Source: Lates calcarifer (taxonomy: Eukaryota; Chordata; Actinopteri; Centropomidae). From it: DNA of 64,000 nucleotides. The notes under the pieces are model-generated. The model was not told the origin of the DNA. It was given only the letters and a program-made list of their open reading frames with translations, and did not search any database. A program made the position numbers and the translations under genes. The stretch lies in NCBI RefSeq assembly GCF_001640805.2, contig NC_066850.1, forward strand, positions 13,396,157-13,460,156, in the 5' to 3' direction. Shown one piece after another: positions 36,161 to 48,010 of the stretch (position 1 is its first letter; every line of letters starts with the position of its first letter).

Positions 36161-37829
36161 ACACACATTATGTCTCAGTGTGTCTCTAACAGTCCAGCAG
36201 TTGGTCTGACACTGAAACCTGCAGAGAGTGAGAGTAGAGAGTTATTTCCGCTATGTCCTCTGATCTATTTTATCCATTATCGTCCTCAAGACGCTCACTG
36301 AGTGTTGGTGTGTGTGCCAGCTGCATTTGTCTGATAAGTCTTCATTCTTCTTTCTTTTGAGTGAGGTAAAAGAGGCTGAATTAGAAACAGAATTTTGGCA
36401 GTACAGTCAAGGCTGAGGAAAATGTTGGTCTGCCTTAAACCTCCTTTTTCACGCATATGGAGTCTGTCAATTTTACATCATTATTCATGCTGGTGCTGCT
36501 CAGACTTGATGTGGAGGAACCAGAAAAGTTGTGGCTTTATGCAAACCTGAGCAGCCATTTTAGAAAAGTTGTTTTATGCCTCAGTCTTTCTCAGTATAGA
36601 GTACACCAAGCTCACATTCATGTATGTACTTGGTGTTTTTTTGATCTTGGAAGTCCAAACTCCCAAGGATTGTAAGGCTATGAAGAGACACAAAACAGCT
36701 ACGAAGAGACTAAAAATGACAACAAAAAGACACAGATGACCACAAAGACACAGACGATGACGTTACGTAGTTATTGTCTCATAATCTGTCCATGGCTTTG
36801 ATCAGTTTTTTTTTTTTTAAATAAGTAATCAGCGTTGTAGTTTTACTTTGAAGGGCTTAAACTGCTGTAGATGTAGAATTACTGGGATATATCTCCTTCA
36901 AACTGTTGACAAGACAGTGAAATAAATGTCAGTGACTTCATTGACGTTTGTTAATAATTCTTGGCCTTGCTGTCCTTGCTCGTTCTCCATCATACTTTAT
37001 TATCATTATGGATTGTTATTATTGTTACTAACAGACCTGATTGTGTGTGTGTGTGTGTGTGGACCTTGGACAAGTTGACAGGAGAAGTTTTGTCTATTTT
37101 TAGATACATTTGTGTCCTTCAGTTTTCAGTGCAGTTATTGTCCAGCTGTTTGTCCCTTTCTCTCTGTGGGTTTAGGTTTAGGTTGGACAGAGCCTTTGGG
37201 GAATGAATGGAAGTCAATGCAGTGTGTGTGTTTGTGTGACAGTGTGCGTCAGTGTGTGTGTGTGTCCATTAGGAATCAAGGTCAGTCACTCAACAGTCCA
37301 TTAAGACCATGGATTCACTCCTCTCTCAGTCTCTTTTATTCTGTTTGTTTCTAGGTCTCTCTGTCTGTCTCACTCTCCCTCAGGCTTCATCAATCACTGT
37401 CTGTCTGCCCCAGTGAATCATGGGTAGTTTTTAGTGTCTGAAGCGTCCAAAATTGACAGTTTTCTCCTCAGAGTTCTGAATGCAGGCTGTGTTTGAAGGT
37501 TGCAGTTACTCAGAGCGACCAGCAGGGGGAGTTAAAGGATAAATGGTGTGTGTTTTTTAGAGAAGCATGGAGAATCAGATTATACACACACACACATACA
37601 CACACCCGACAAGACATCCAATCATGTTACAGAGCTGCAGAGGCCTGAGAGTGGTATGCAAATGAACCTATACAGACACACACACAATCTCTCTCTTTCT
37701 GCCTGTGTCAGTGAATGTGACTTGACCATCTGTCAGGTATGAAGCGTTTGTGAGACAGCTCATTTTGGGGCGTTAAAGCCCTCAGGAATGTCTGACAGGT
37801 CCTTGCTGTCCTGAGCTAACACTAAAAAT

Positions 37830-37930
37830 ATTTTTTGTGAGGTCAAACTGACCTTGACCTTTGACCTCTGACCACAAATTCTAATTAGTTTATCCTTGAG
37901 TCCAAGTTATGTCAGCAAGGGGCTGCGAGC
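37830..37930. repeat. Second copy of the nuclear-receptor-site repeat
   Basis: TTTTTGTGAGGTCA...TGACCTTGACCTTTGACC then ATTCTAATTAGTTTATCCTTGAGTCCA, matching 6430-6510. It contains AGGTCAAACTGACCT at 37840-37854. Confidence 0.55.
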
Positions 37931-38754
37931 TGTTAGCTGAGCTAAAAAATCTATGTTTCTCTGTGACACTGTTGGGTGGACATAGGACGTTGAGAACAGT
38001 TGTTTGCTCATCTAGTCTGTCAGATCATTTAAGATCCAGACATCTGATGACAAAAATCCTTCATCTGGTTTAAGATTAGAGTTGTAACATTGTAAAAAGT
38101 GACAGTGACTTAAACAGTAAAAAATAAGTCAGGTGAAAACACTGTTTACCTCCAAAATGTAGTGCCGTAGAAATTTAACATAGCATAAAATGAAACTTTA
38201 AATATGTCTAAATTGTAATTATACACTACTTGAAATGTGCTCAGTTACTCTCCGCCTCAGACAAAAGTTGTGACCATGAAAACGTGATGTTATGTCTGTC
38301 TCCTCACCACATGTTAACTCTGGATCTTCACGTCAGCTGGTTAAATCTACCTTTTTCTCTCTCTCTCGTCTCAATTGGGCATCACCACTGTCTCTGCTTC
38401 CTGTAAGTGTTGTTTCAAAATAAAAGCCCCCTGCAGAGTCATGCAATTGCGACTTCATGACACTGCAGCAGTGGCAGTAATTTTCCTGCCCTGTATGTAA
38501 ACTGTATTTATTTTTGTCTGTATTGTCAGAGAGTATTAGTGACAGATTTGATAAGAGACTTGTCAGTTGCTGAGCTTAAAGAACCTGGGTATTTTATCAA
38601 CCTAGAACCAGATCCAAAATGGACTCTGCCCCCTGAACACCATCCCTGTAATTCACTTGTTTCTTGTTGATCAGATAATCAATGAAATGATTGATCCTAA
38701 TTCCTATAATCATTATTTATTATGAAGGTTAGTTCTGGTACTGTTGTCTGGTGT

Positions 38755-39122
38755 ATGTGTGTGTGTGTGTGTGTGTGTGATATTTCCATCAGCATTTTTC
38801 TGTCTGTCAGGCTTCAGTGCAGCGTGGGATACAAGAGCTGTCAGGACGTGACAGGGGTCAGAGGTCATCACACACACACACACAGACACACACTCAGAGC
38901 AGACTGTCACTGTACACCCTGCAGACCAGCTGTCAGTCACTGTCTCTGTCAGTCTCAGAGGTCAAAGGTCAGAGTTCACAGATTAACTGTAGCTGTGTGT
39001 GTGTTGTAACTCACCTCAGGACACATGAACATGCAGAGTGTGTTTCCTGTGTGTGTGTTGTATTCCAGTTGAACCAGTTTACAGCCAGTGGTGGCAGTGG
39101 GAAGGCAAACAGTCGCTGTTAG

Positions 39123-39197
<75 letters not shown>

Positions 39198-39200
39198 AAC
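38755..39200. repeat. (TG)n microsatellites including a 72-bp tract
   Basis: (TG)n at 38756-38779, (CA)n at 38869-38892, and an uninterrupted ~72-bp (TG)n tract at 39124-39195, the longest simple repeat in the window. The reading frames here are repeat artefacts. Confidence 0.95.
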
Positions 39201-40125
39201 AGCTGAGCAGCCTGAATAAATCACATTAAACAGTGTCGCTGCTGTCCCCTGATGTTCTGGGAACATAACTAGAATCATTTTCCCTGCTGAAATTCCCAGA
39301 AATCATCTGTACACTGGTGTGAGGAGAAGTTTAAATGTACTGACATTAAGACCAGTCTGCCTGTTATGGGCTGTGTGGTGTCTTTGATTATATTTGGGAT
39401 GAACATACAGTAACATGATTATTTATCTCCCTGTGTGTGATGATGATTATGTGTTCTCCAGGCCTCTGATCACTCTCTGCTCCAGTCCAGTTGGATTAGT
39501 GATGCCTGCCACTGGGCAACCAAAATGGATTAAGGCACAAAAAGAAGGACAAGGCGAGGGTCTCTATTAATAGTACAACAGTGTAAAAAATACTGCATTA
39601 CAAGTCAAAAGTCCTGTTTTTACTTAAAGGAGCTACATGTAAGATTTACTATAGCATAGTCTAGAAGAAACATTTACTCACCAAGAGCTGTCTCTAGAGG
39701 TGGAGAGCAATGCCAATATTTCGCTTCTACTTCTATCACTTCTTTTCCTCTGCTGAAGTTAGCATGCTAACCAGTCTGTCTCATCACTTTCTGATAGCGA
39801 CTCACTGTAGCATCCAGTCTGCCCTGAAGAAGTAGGACATATTCTAACCTCTTGTATTAAATGTAGTAAATGCAACGATGGCTGAAGCTCTTGGCAGCGA
39901 CCATTACCACCACCTGCACAGTAAAATGTCTCCTGTGACTGATGTATCATTATTATCTGTGACATCATTAGATCAATACTAATCCATCAGTGGAGCTGGT
40001 GTCAACCACTGTATGAACAGTTAATTTGGTTCAGTGGTTTCCAATCTAGGGGTTTACTGAAACCATGTTAGATATTTAAGGTGAAAAGGAGGTGAAATGT
40101 CTCTCTGGTTTTCACATACTTAGGG

Positions 40126-40381
40126 CTGCAACTATTGATTATTTCCTCAATTAATCGATTAAAAGGTATGTCAGTAAAATGTCAAAAATCAGTGGAAGTT
40201 TGTAGTTTCCCATTCAACAAAAATATTCAGTTTGTAGTGAGAGATGATGCAGAAAAGCAGTGAAGCAGTGAGTTCATATTTGAAAAATTACTTAAAAGAT
40301 TAATTGATGGTCAAAATAATGAAAGTCGTTAATTTTCTATCAATTGACTGATTGATTATCCAACCAACTGTTTTAACTCTA
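40126..40381. mobile_element. GGGCTGCAAC hAT-like element
   Basis: It starts TAGGGCTGCAACTATTGATTATTTCCTCAATTAATCGATTA-like and ends CAACTGTTTTAACTCTA, the diverged inverse. The interior is AT-rich without coding potential. It is the most complete member of this family in the window. Confidence 0.6.
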
Positions 40382-40894
40382 CACATACTTTACTGCTGAC
40401 ACTTGAAGGACCAGGTCTAATAACTGGACATGATTATTAGACTTGAGGTGGTCTCTGGGGTCTTTTGGGGCCGGGGGATTACTGCGCCACATGGGACCTA
40501 CTTGTACCCTCATTAACAGCCCACATGGTCTGATACACATGGGGCCTATCACCAGCCCATGTGGGGTCGACTTGGACATGTTGGATCAGCAGTCTGGACC
40601 CTGCCGGTCCCTGCTGTTTTACTGTTTCTGCTTTTTTAGCTGTTGTCTTCTTTGTTTTGGACATTTTTAAGCACCTCAGCACAGTTTGTTTGCTGCCTTG
40701 AACAGAACTATTCAGTGTTAAATTTTAAAGGACCAGGGAACGTGGTCTCAGATGTGTGGTCTTATTCAGCTCAGCAGAAAGGGATGGGCCTACTCTAAGA
40801 CCCTCCTGTGCAGACACAAATCACAGACCTGGATCAGGTGTTTACATACCACAGGATCCAGGTCTCCGTTGAAGTAACCCAGCTCACATAGTTT

Positions 40895-42360
40895 CTCAAA
40901 ACCTCCTCCCCCTCCTCTCCTTTCATCCTCCTCTCCTTATATCCTCTCTTCTGATCCCCAGGCTCTTTTTCTCCTTGTTTCCTCTCTGTCTCTTTTCCTA
41001 CTCTTCCTTATCTCCTCTCCTCTTCTTTCCTGTTCCTCTTTTCTTTCATCTTCTCTCCTATCCTCTCCGGTCATGTCCTAATTTCTTCTCTCTTTCTCTT
41101 TTCCTACTCTTCCATATCTCCTCTCCTCTTCTCTCCTAATTTCCTTTCCTTAATCCTCTCTCTTGCCTTCTCCTCTTGCATCCTCTGTCCTAGTTTCATC
41201 TTCCATTCCTCCTCCCTTCTTCCTCACCTTCCTCTTATCTCCTTGTCTCCTCTCCTAGTTTCCTGTCCCTCCCTACTTTTCTTTCATCTCCTCACATCCT
41301 AGCTTCCTCGCCTCTTTCTTTTCCTCTCTCCTCTCCTTGTCTAGTTTCCTTCCCTGCCTTCTCCTCCTTTCCTCTCCTCTCTCCTCTCTCCTCCTCTTCT
41401 CTTCGCTCACCTGCTCTTTTCCTATCTTAAATGCTGGAGTTGAAGACAGCTGGACTTCTTTTAGGTTCCCTGAAGATGTTTCACCTTTCATCTGAAATTC
41501 TTCTTCAGATGGAACAGCATTATCGTTCCATATGTGGAAGGATTGTCAGAGCAACACACCAAACACAACATCCCAATGCACCTCAGACCCAGGAGCCCTC
41601 TTAGACAAAAACTGGTTCATCCCAAGGACAAGACACCTGAACACAAGCTGAACCATGTTATGTATGCGGTACAATGCAGTGAGCAGTGCTAAGGCCTATA
41701 TGTAGGGGAGACCTTTAACATCGTCTTGAGATCCCTTCTTGACCCATGTTATCCTAACGACGACAGGACCACCTCCAGGTGACCACCCCACCAAAGGTTA
41801 AATACCTGGGAGTCTCCCATCAGCTTTTAGATCTGAAGAGGCCTTTCAGAAAGGTGGAACGTCTTCAAGGAACCTAAAAGAAGTTTAGTTGTCTTTGACT
41901 CTGGTGTTTAAGACCATCATGACCTGGCTGACTGAGAACCTACACAGACATATGCTCTAGTTTCATCCTCCTCTCCTCACCTCTCCTCTCCTACTCTTCA
42001 TCATCGCCTATCCTCCTCTCCTTTTCTTTTCTAATTTCCTTTCCTCTTTAATCCCCTTGCTTCATCTTCTCCTGTAGTCTCATCTCCTCTCCTAATTTCC
42101 TCTCCTTTTAACCTCTCTCCTCCCCTTCTCCTCTTGCTTCCTCTGTCGTAGTTTCATCTTCCATTCCTCCTCTCTTCTTCATCATCCTCCTCTCCTCCCC
42201 TCATCTTCTCTCCTAGTTCCTTTTCCTTCACTAGTTTCCTTTAATCTACTCACATCCTCCTCCTCTAGTTTCCTCTCCTCTTTCATCTCCTCTCCTCTCT
42301 CAGCTCCTTTTTCCCTAGTCTCATTCTCTTCTACTTCCCTCGTCTCCTCTCTCCTTTCTC
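40895..42360. repeat. Long polypyrimidine (CTCCTCTC)n tracts split by a Penelope-like fragment
   Basis: Almost pure C/T on the plus strand at 40895-41425 and again at 41955-42360. Units are CTCTCCT and TTTCCT without strict period, and the two halves are similar. The interruption at 41430-41940 is a mobile-element fragment, so one tract was probably split by insertion. Confidence 0.85.
41430..41940 (+). pseudogene. Penelope-like element fragment with GIY-YIG endonuclease remnant
   Basis: Plus-strand translation around 41605-41725 gives LVHPKDKTPEHKLN, then VMYAVQCSEQC, a stop, and GLYVGET. The VxYAVQC...LYVGET pattern is the start of the GIY-YIG nuclease domain of Penelope-like retroelements. 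The ends carry related inverted sequence (CTTTTAGGTTCCCTGAAGATG at 41458; CTTCAAGGAACCTAAAAG at 41863). The reverse transcriptase is absent, and stops break the frame. Confidence 0.7.
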
Positions 42361-42394
42361 CTGGTGTTCAATTACAGACCACTCTCTGGAATTC

Positions 42395-42420
42395 ACACAC
42401 ACACACACACACACACACCA
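42395..42420. repeat. (CA)n microsatellite
   Basis: Short pure CA tract right after the polypyrimidine zone. Confidence 0.9.
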
Positions 42421-42461
42421 TGCCTGAAGAGCTCTCCCCTCCCCCTCACCGGAATGAAGTG

Positions 42462-42600
42462 TGTGTGACCGAGGAGGAAGAGGAGGAGGAGGAGGATGAA
42501 GGCAGGAAAGGAAAGAAGAAAATATGGAAAGAGGAATAAAGGATAACAAAGGAATAAAGGATGCAACAAAGGAAGTTAAGAAGCTAATGAAGGAGGAGAG
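42462..42600. repeat. Polypurine tract
   Basis: GGAGGAAGAGGAGGAGG-type purine run on the plus strand, facing the polypyrimidine zone just before it. It precedes the grip1 exon at 43180. Confidence 0.8.
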
Positions 42601-42711
42601 GCTCGTCTCCTCTCTGCTGACTCTTCAAGTGCACACACACACATTCACGCACAATAAAGCGCTGAGATGGAGGAGTGGTGTGTTAGAGCAGCGAGTGAGC
42701 AAAGCCAGCAC

Positions 42712-42713
<2 letters not shown>

Positions 42714-42773
<60 letters not shown>

Positions 42774-43005
42774 TGCGAGCCCTGTGATTGGCTCAGCCCG
42801 GCTAGATGCACCAACAGCCGAAAGAAGTAGACGGGAACAGAGGAGGAGGAGGAGAGAGAGAGAGAGGAGAGAGAGGGAGGCTGCAGATAGAGAGAGAGGA
42901 GAGAATACAAAGAGCGTGTGAGAGTGTGTTACATGCTCGCTAATGTGTGTGTGTGTGCATGTGTGACATCCAGAGGTGTGAGTGTGTGTGTGTGTGTGTG
43001 TGTGA
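42714..43005. repeat. (TG)n tracts and GA-rich tract upstream of the 43.18-kb exon
   Basis: (TG)n at 42714-42770, GA-rich purines at 42838-42915, and (TG)n at 42943-43003. Together they flank the probable promoter of the third grip1 first exon. Confidence 0.9.
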
Positions 43006-43034
43006 AGTGAGCGAAGCAAGGAGGAGGAGGAAAC

Positions 43035-43179
43035 CTGATCTCCTCTCTCTGCCTCTCTCCCTCTGTGGAATAACGCTTTTCCGTTAGCGCTCGTTGTTAT
43101 TTGCTTTGGCGTTAGCTCATAGCTTAGCCCAGCCCAGTTTGGCCCGGCCCGGCCCAGTCAGAGTGGTGGTGTGGTGGTG
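43035..43179 (+). promoter_or_regulatory. Putative internal grip1 promoter / leader
   Basis: GC-richer stretch before the ATG with GTTAGC words (CCGTTAGCGCTCG near 43081) and a GGCCCGGCCCGGCCCAG run near 43141. There is no splice acceptor in phase with the exon, so the ATG exon looks like a true first exon with its own start site. Confidence 0.4.
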
Positions 43180-43318
43180 ATGATGGAGCGGTTCCTGGCT
43201 CTGCTGCGTCTGCTGAGCAGGAGGAGGCGAGGGAGGAGGTACCGGGCGGACGACGATTACCAGGAGGGCTACGAAGACGTTTACTACTACACCAGCAAGT
43301 ACAACACACATCTACTGA
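43180..43318 (+). CDS. grip1: Putative third alternative first coding exon of grip1 (tyrosine-rich N-terminus)
   Basis: Two tandem ATGs (43180, 43183; the second has A at -3 and G at +4) open a frame reading MERFLALLRLLSRRRRG, then RRYRADDDYQEGYEDV, YYYTSKYNTHLL. If unspliced it stops at 43324-43326, but CTGA|GTGAGT at 43318/43319 is a strong donor in phase 1. That is exactly the phase needed to join 58505 (A|AT gives Asn) or 60284 (A|AC gives Asn). The exon has a hydrophobic-Leu start, an Arg cluster, then seven tyrosines in about 20 residues amid acids. Codon use (third-position G/C) is coding-like and CpG-rich. I cannot recall with certainty a mammalian GRIP1 isoform with this start. The alternative is a short unrelated ORF or the first exon of an unseen gene. 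Confidence 0.55.
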
Positions 43319-43889
43319 GTGAGTGAGTCCCATAGAGAAACACTGAGAGAGGGGGGAGAGGGGAGGAGGTGGGGGTGGGCTTTGTTTTATTGTCTTCTTG
43401 TAAGTGCCGGTCAGAGAGAGGAGCTTATCAACAGATTATGACACTGGAAGTAGTCCTGAGTGAGTGTGAGTATACAGTCTTGTATTATAGATGAAGGTCG
43501 TTATAAAAGGGCTGTTCGGTTACAGCACACACACGCACAGACACTCAGGTATCCAGGTGACAGAGGGGCCAGGTGGTTTGTGGGTAATAACAAGGGAGGA
43601 AGTGTTGACTGTGGAAAAGAATGTAGACAATGTGGAGAGCACTCACGCTAATTCCAGCTTTAACCTCCGGTGTTGTTTTAGTCCATAACCTGGAAAAATG
43701 CTGCTCTTTAGTCTGTAGTGAGAAAACTGGTTTTGTCACAGTGTCTGGTTTTGCTCATGATTTCAGTTTTGTTTAATTTCAGATTCTCATGTAGGGCTGT
43801 TTATCAAACCTTCTTCAGTACAGACCATTATCTATCTGTAGCAGCAAGTATAAAAAAACCATAAGTTTCTGAATGTGTGAGAAACAGAG

Positions 43890-44240
43890 TGCAGCTTGGG
43901 TTGTGCATTTCTTTCAGAACCTGAACCATACCTGACTTGAGCCTCGCAGGCATTTTGTTTTTTTTGTTGGAACCTGTATCTGCGCCAAACCCAAACCTGC
44001 CAGGAATTATGTTTTTTATGTGTGAAAGTGACCCAAACTCGACCCAAACCTGACAGGAATTATATTTTTAATGTCGACCCGAACCAGAACCTGACCGTGA
44101 CCTGAATTTCACCCATACCCAAGCCCAAGCCCAACAAGCATTATACATCTGAACTCGAGACCTGACCCAGACCCAAGCTCAACCATAACTCGAATTCGAC
44201 CCGTTTTTATATCTGAACATGACCTGAGCCTGACACAGTT
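43890..44240. repeat. Degenerate ACCCGAACCTGACC-type array
   Basis: Repeated CCTGAACC, GACCCAAAC, CCCGAACC and CCTGACC words, with AGGAATTAT inserted at intervals (44003, 44052). A decayed tandem or transposon-derived array with no fixed period. Confidence 0.55.
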
Positions 44241-46504
44241 AATGCTGAGCACTGAGTTTGTGTTACCCTGTCACACAGTTGTTGTTACCAGTGGTCACAG
44301 CCTGTTTACCCTGATTACACATGTGTTTGCACCTTGTAAATAACTGTCCAAAGGCTTTGTTTTATCCAGGTTATACGTAGATTGTTTAAACATGGTGTCA
44401 TCAGCAGTTCCTCTCATATACAGTAGGCTACAGTTGCACTCCTACGACAAAACCTGACCTGACCTTTCTAAAATTTTGTTCGAACCACCCTCTAGTAGGC
44501 AACAAACTAGGATTGCTGCGTTCATTAGCTTTCACAGGAGCTCCTTCCCTGGTGCTGACAGCAGCAGGACTCCTAACAGCTACAGAAACTACAGTAGATC
44601 ATCTCACACTGAGAAAACAGGGGATCAGTTCAGTTTTAAAGTCTTAAAATTCATTTACTTGAATATTTCTCTTTCCTGCTTTCTTTCCCCAGACAGTAAC
44701 AGCAGTTATTATTTTTTTGTATGTGGTTGTTGGTTGTTAATGTACATCCATAAACTATGTGTGGCAGTGGATTATGCTGCTCAGGTCAATTTCAGTAGCT
44801 TGTCCAGATCCAGGTGATGCAAATTTGATTAATTAATCAGAAATAATTGTAATATTATTAGAATAAAAGAAACTATTGTAAAATAGGGCTGAGAAGTGCA
44901 GAAAGAATCACTGCTATGCTGCTGGTCAGTCATCGATTGAAAGCTCCAGAAGGAATGTGTAAGGGGACTTTGAGAGGAGATAGTTGTTTTCAAACTGTTT
45001 CAGTTTCTAGATCCAGTTGCAGCTCGGTTTATTTCTGGACTCTGTTCCAGAGGTTGGATTCTGTTTTGAATGTTGTTCTGGTGTCATCTCATTAAGTTTT
45101 TTTCAGATTCTATTGTGTTGTAGGTTCTGTGCTGTGGTTTTGGACAGAGGAAAGTTGAGAGGTGACTGGAGATGAGAGAAGAGTGATGGGGCATTAAAAA
45201 AGAAACATGGTTGCTGTCACCAAGTGAGGCAAAATTTGTCCCCGGGACACTTTTACAAACACGACACATACTTGTTTATACTGACCGGCTGACTTGTTCT
45301 ATGTTGACATGCTGTTGGAATGGTATTTATTTGTATCTGTTGGTGTTTTCTGTATTTAAATGAGATTCAGGAATATTTTTGTGTTTGTGGCTGAACCCTG
45401 GTTCACGGCTCACCCGTCTCCATCTGTCTCCCTCCAGAGAAATCTCCAACAGGACTTGAACTCGCTGTTGACTAAACTGTTTACACTGATTAAAGTGTTT
45501 GGTAGCACTCTGAGCAGCAAGCAGACAATACAAGATTCACTTTGGTGTCCGGTTTGGTTGTCTCACATGTTTAACGGGAGGATATTATGGCTGCAACTAT
45601 CAGTTGATCAGATTGTTTTGTGGATTTCTGGGTTATTCTTTTTATCTATAAAATATCAACACATTGTGTGAAATTCCCTCTATAATCCCACAGCCGAAGC
45701 AAACAGTCCAAAACCCAAATATATTAATTTTACGAATACGATAGAGAAAAAGACATTTCTGTCAGTCTGTTAGTGGAAGCTCTTTCATGCAAATTTCACA
45801 TAATTTATTTAAACAACATGTTTGTGTTTATGTACTAATAACTGACACCGAGCTGTATCTTTCCACTGTGAAAAATTACTGGAATATTTCTGTGTGTGGC
45901 AGAGCTGCCAAGAGACATTTCTTGTAGCTACCAGCTAACTAACTCAGTGTGTGTGTGTGTGTGTGTGTTTAGCACAGCGTGTGATTCTATATGAAGGCAA
46001 TTTAAGGTTGGTTGACTGGCTAACCCGGAGATATACACACACACACTTTTTTCCCCTCTCTCTCTTCAGGCCTTGTTTGGTGAGATTTTAGTTCAGTGTT
46101 TCTCTTTTTTGTCACTGATTTAATCTGGTGGTTAACCTGCTTTCATTGCATCATGTATTTTAAAAAAGAAGACAATGATTCTGTTCCAGTAATCTTCAGT
46201 CTTCAAGTGGAAATCTGACATCAAGATCAGTGGTTTTCAGACTCTCTCTGGAGACATGATGCTAGTTCTGGGCTGTTGCTAGTGCCAGTAAGTAAGCTAA
46301 CCTTTAGGAAATGGCTTGCTTTTTTAGAGAGCCAGTGTAGAGCCAGGTCATTACGTAGCTTATTCATCTGTGGACATCTTCACAGCACCAGCAGTAAGCA
46401 CAACAACAGTCGTGGACTCCATGAAAATGGTGGTCATTAAGTTTAGTTGGTCTTGTTGGTTCGATAATCCTGGCCCCAGTCGCTCTTGAGCCAGTTTTCC
46501 AGGT

Positions 46505-46815
46505 TGAGAACTGCTTCTTCTAAAGGACCACTAAAACCTCCCAGAACCTTATAAAGAACCTCAAACTTTCTAAACTACATGCAGAACCTTCTCAATGACC
46601 ATTAGAACCCCCAAAATACCTTCTAGAACCTTCTTAATGACTACTAAAACCATTAATAGAACCTCTTCAGTGACCACGTAAGCCTACTAATCAACCTAGT
46701 ACAACCTAAAGGACCCCTAGAACCTTCCAGTTAATCATTAAAACTTCCTAAACATTCCTTACAACCTCCTCAGTAACCACGCGAACTTTGTAAATGAACC
46801 CTAGAACCGTCTTTA
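46505..46815. repeat. Degenerate minisatellite, AGAACCTT...TGACCA unit
   Basis: Units of about 35-50 bp containing AGAACCTTCT, AATGACCAYTA and AAACCT recur at least seven times with heavy divergence. Confidence 0.65.
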
Positions 46816-46929
46816 GATTTTGTAAATAATGATTTGATGTGATGATTGAAATATAAGTAAAACCCAATATAAAGTGTGATAGTGAACCTTGGTATGAAGC
46901 CTCTGGCCCCGCCTCCATCAGCGATGTCA

Positions 46930-47280
46930 CCTGTATCTCACCTGTAGGCGACTGTGCATCCTTTATAAGCCGACAGCTGCCTCTCTGCCCGCCTGCTGTC
47001 TCCTCTCTGTATGCTTGATGATCTCATTACATGCTGAAACATTATGATGCATAAATTTGCACATTAATGAGGTGAAACATTGTTGACTGTTGTACGAGTT
47101 CAGACCAGTGCGGTTCGCAGCAGTCATGTGTTGTGTAAAGGTTGTTGACATAGAAAAATTTGCTAATTAATGCTTTAAATAAGGACTTCATTTGCATAAC
47201 TGGTCCTGTGTTCAACATGATGGAGATTAAAGAGGAAAATGGGCAGCAGAGGGGAGGGCTTGGTGTCTGATTTAGCATTT
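46930..47280. promoter_or_regulatory. Candidate conserved non-coding element (octamer/homeodomain-rich)
   Basis: Unlike its surroundings it is free of simple repeats and dense in developmental factor motifs: ATGCATAAATTTGCAC near 47047, CATTAATGA near 47062, GCTAATTAATGC near 47162 and ATTTGCATAAC near 47191 (octamer type). No coding frame with family resemblance. An enhancer role is inference. Confidence 0.35.
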
Positions 47281-47639
47281 TGTTTGTGTGTGTTTTTTTT
47301 AATCAAATCCTAGTTCTCATTTTATTACCATGAGAGAGGAAAGATAACTGAATTTGTTAAAAGCAAAAAAAAAAAGCAAAAAAGCCATCTTTATTTTCAT
47401 CTGTTTTTGGCTGCCATGAACAGTCCTGTCACCCACCTCCCTGTTTTTTAATAGCCACCATGTGTGAACGTGTTAGACTCTTCTCAACTCTGCCGGCTTT
47501 CAGGCCCACATTTTCCACTTTTCCATTCGCTGGGATTGGATTCGTGTTGGTCTGGAGGCGTCGGATTATCCTCATAGCTGCCGACAATGAATGCTCAGCC
47601 AGAGAGAGAAAAAGTGGAGCAGAAATCTGCACAAGTTCA

Positions 47640-47735
47640 CCTTAATTAATGTGTGGGCCTCTCGGGATTCAGAGCACATCGCCCTCATTATTTGGATATG
47701 ATGTTTAATTAGTTTTCTTAATTTAAAGAACAACT
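47640..47735. promoter_or_regulatory. Candidate conserved non-coding element (TAATTA-rich)
   Basis: TTAATTAATGTGTG, CCCTCATTATTTGG, GTTTAATTAG and CTTAATTTAAAG cluster within 100 bp, with a non-repetitive GC-balanced core between them. Homeodomain-site density suggests an enhancer; only alignment can tell. Confidence 0.3.
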
Positions 47736-47814
47736 GCTTCCTTTTTTCTCCTCTGTTTCCTCTTTAATTAAAAAAAGAAAAAAGACACTATACAACAGAG
47801 TACAGAATGCTCAG

Positions 47815-48010
47815 TTTGCAGTTTATTAGGAACACTCAGCTAAAACTCATGCAGTCTAATGCAATAAATCCTCCATCACGAACCTTGTTGGTATAACTAT
47901 TTTTAGAGAGGTGTTGATTCATCTTCATTTTAGCTCATTTTGGAAGATGTTGTTTCATCTGCTGTTGAATTTCATCACACAAGGAGGTGTTTCTATTTAG
48001 TTTACTGGAC
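47815..48010. mobile_element. DNA-transposon/MITE-like remnant
   Basis: CAGTTTATTAGGAACACTCAGCTAAAACTCATGCAG-like start with TCTAATGCAATAAATCCTCC and AGAGAGGTGTTGATTCA. It is related in reverse to 18340-19040. Decayed and non-coding. Confidence 0.5.

Larger units (their letters stand above)
28686..43179 (+). other. grip1 first intron, distal part: no further coding exon recognised
   Basis: It contains many microsatellites, hAT-type repeats, a nested MITE, copy D of the inverted-repeat element, a Penelope-like fragment and long polypyrimidine tracts, each listed separately. The stretch 29560-30450 is unique-looking with CCAAT words and a G10 run near 30266, but I could assign it to no gene or family. 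Confidence 0.5.

Noticed and set aside
42645..43019. 124-codon minus-strand frame rich in Thr-His
   Set aside because: Reads straight through (CA)n and GA tracts; an artefact.
43322..43323. Second GTGAGT donor four bases after 43318 in the tyrosine-rich exon
   Set aside because: It would leave phase 2, which fits neither downstream grip1 exon. The first donor (43318/43319) gives phase 1.
44476..44817. 113-codon plus-strand frame in the grip1 intron
   Set aside because: AT-rich, low coding bias, no domain, and no acceptor/donor that would splice it in phase into grip1.
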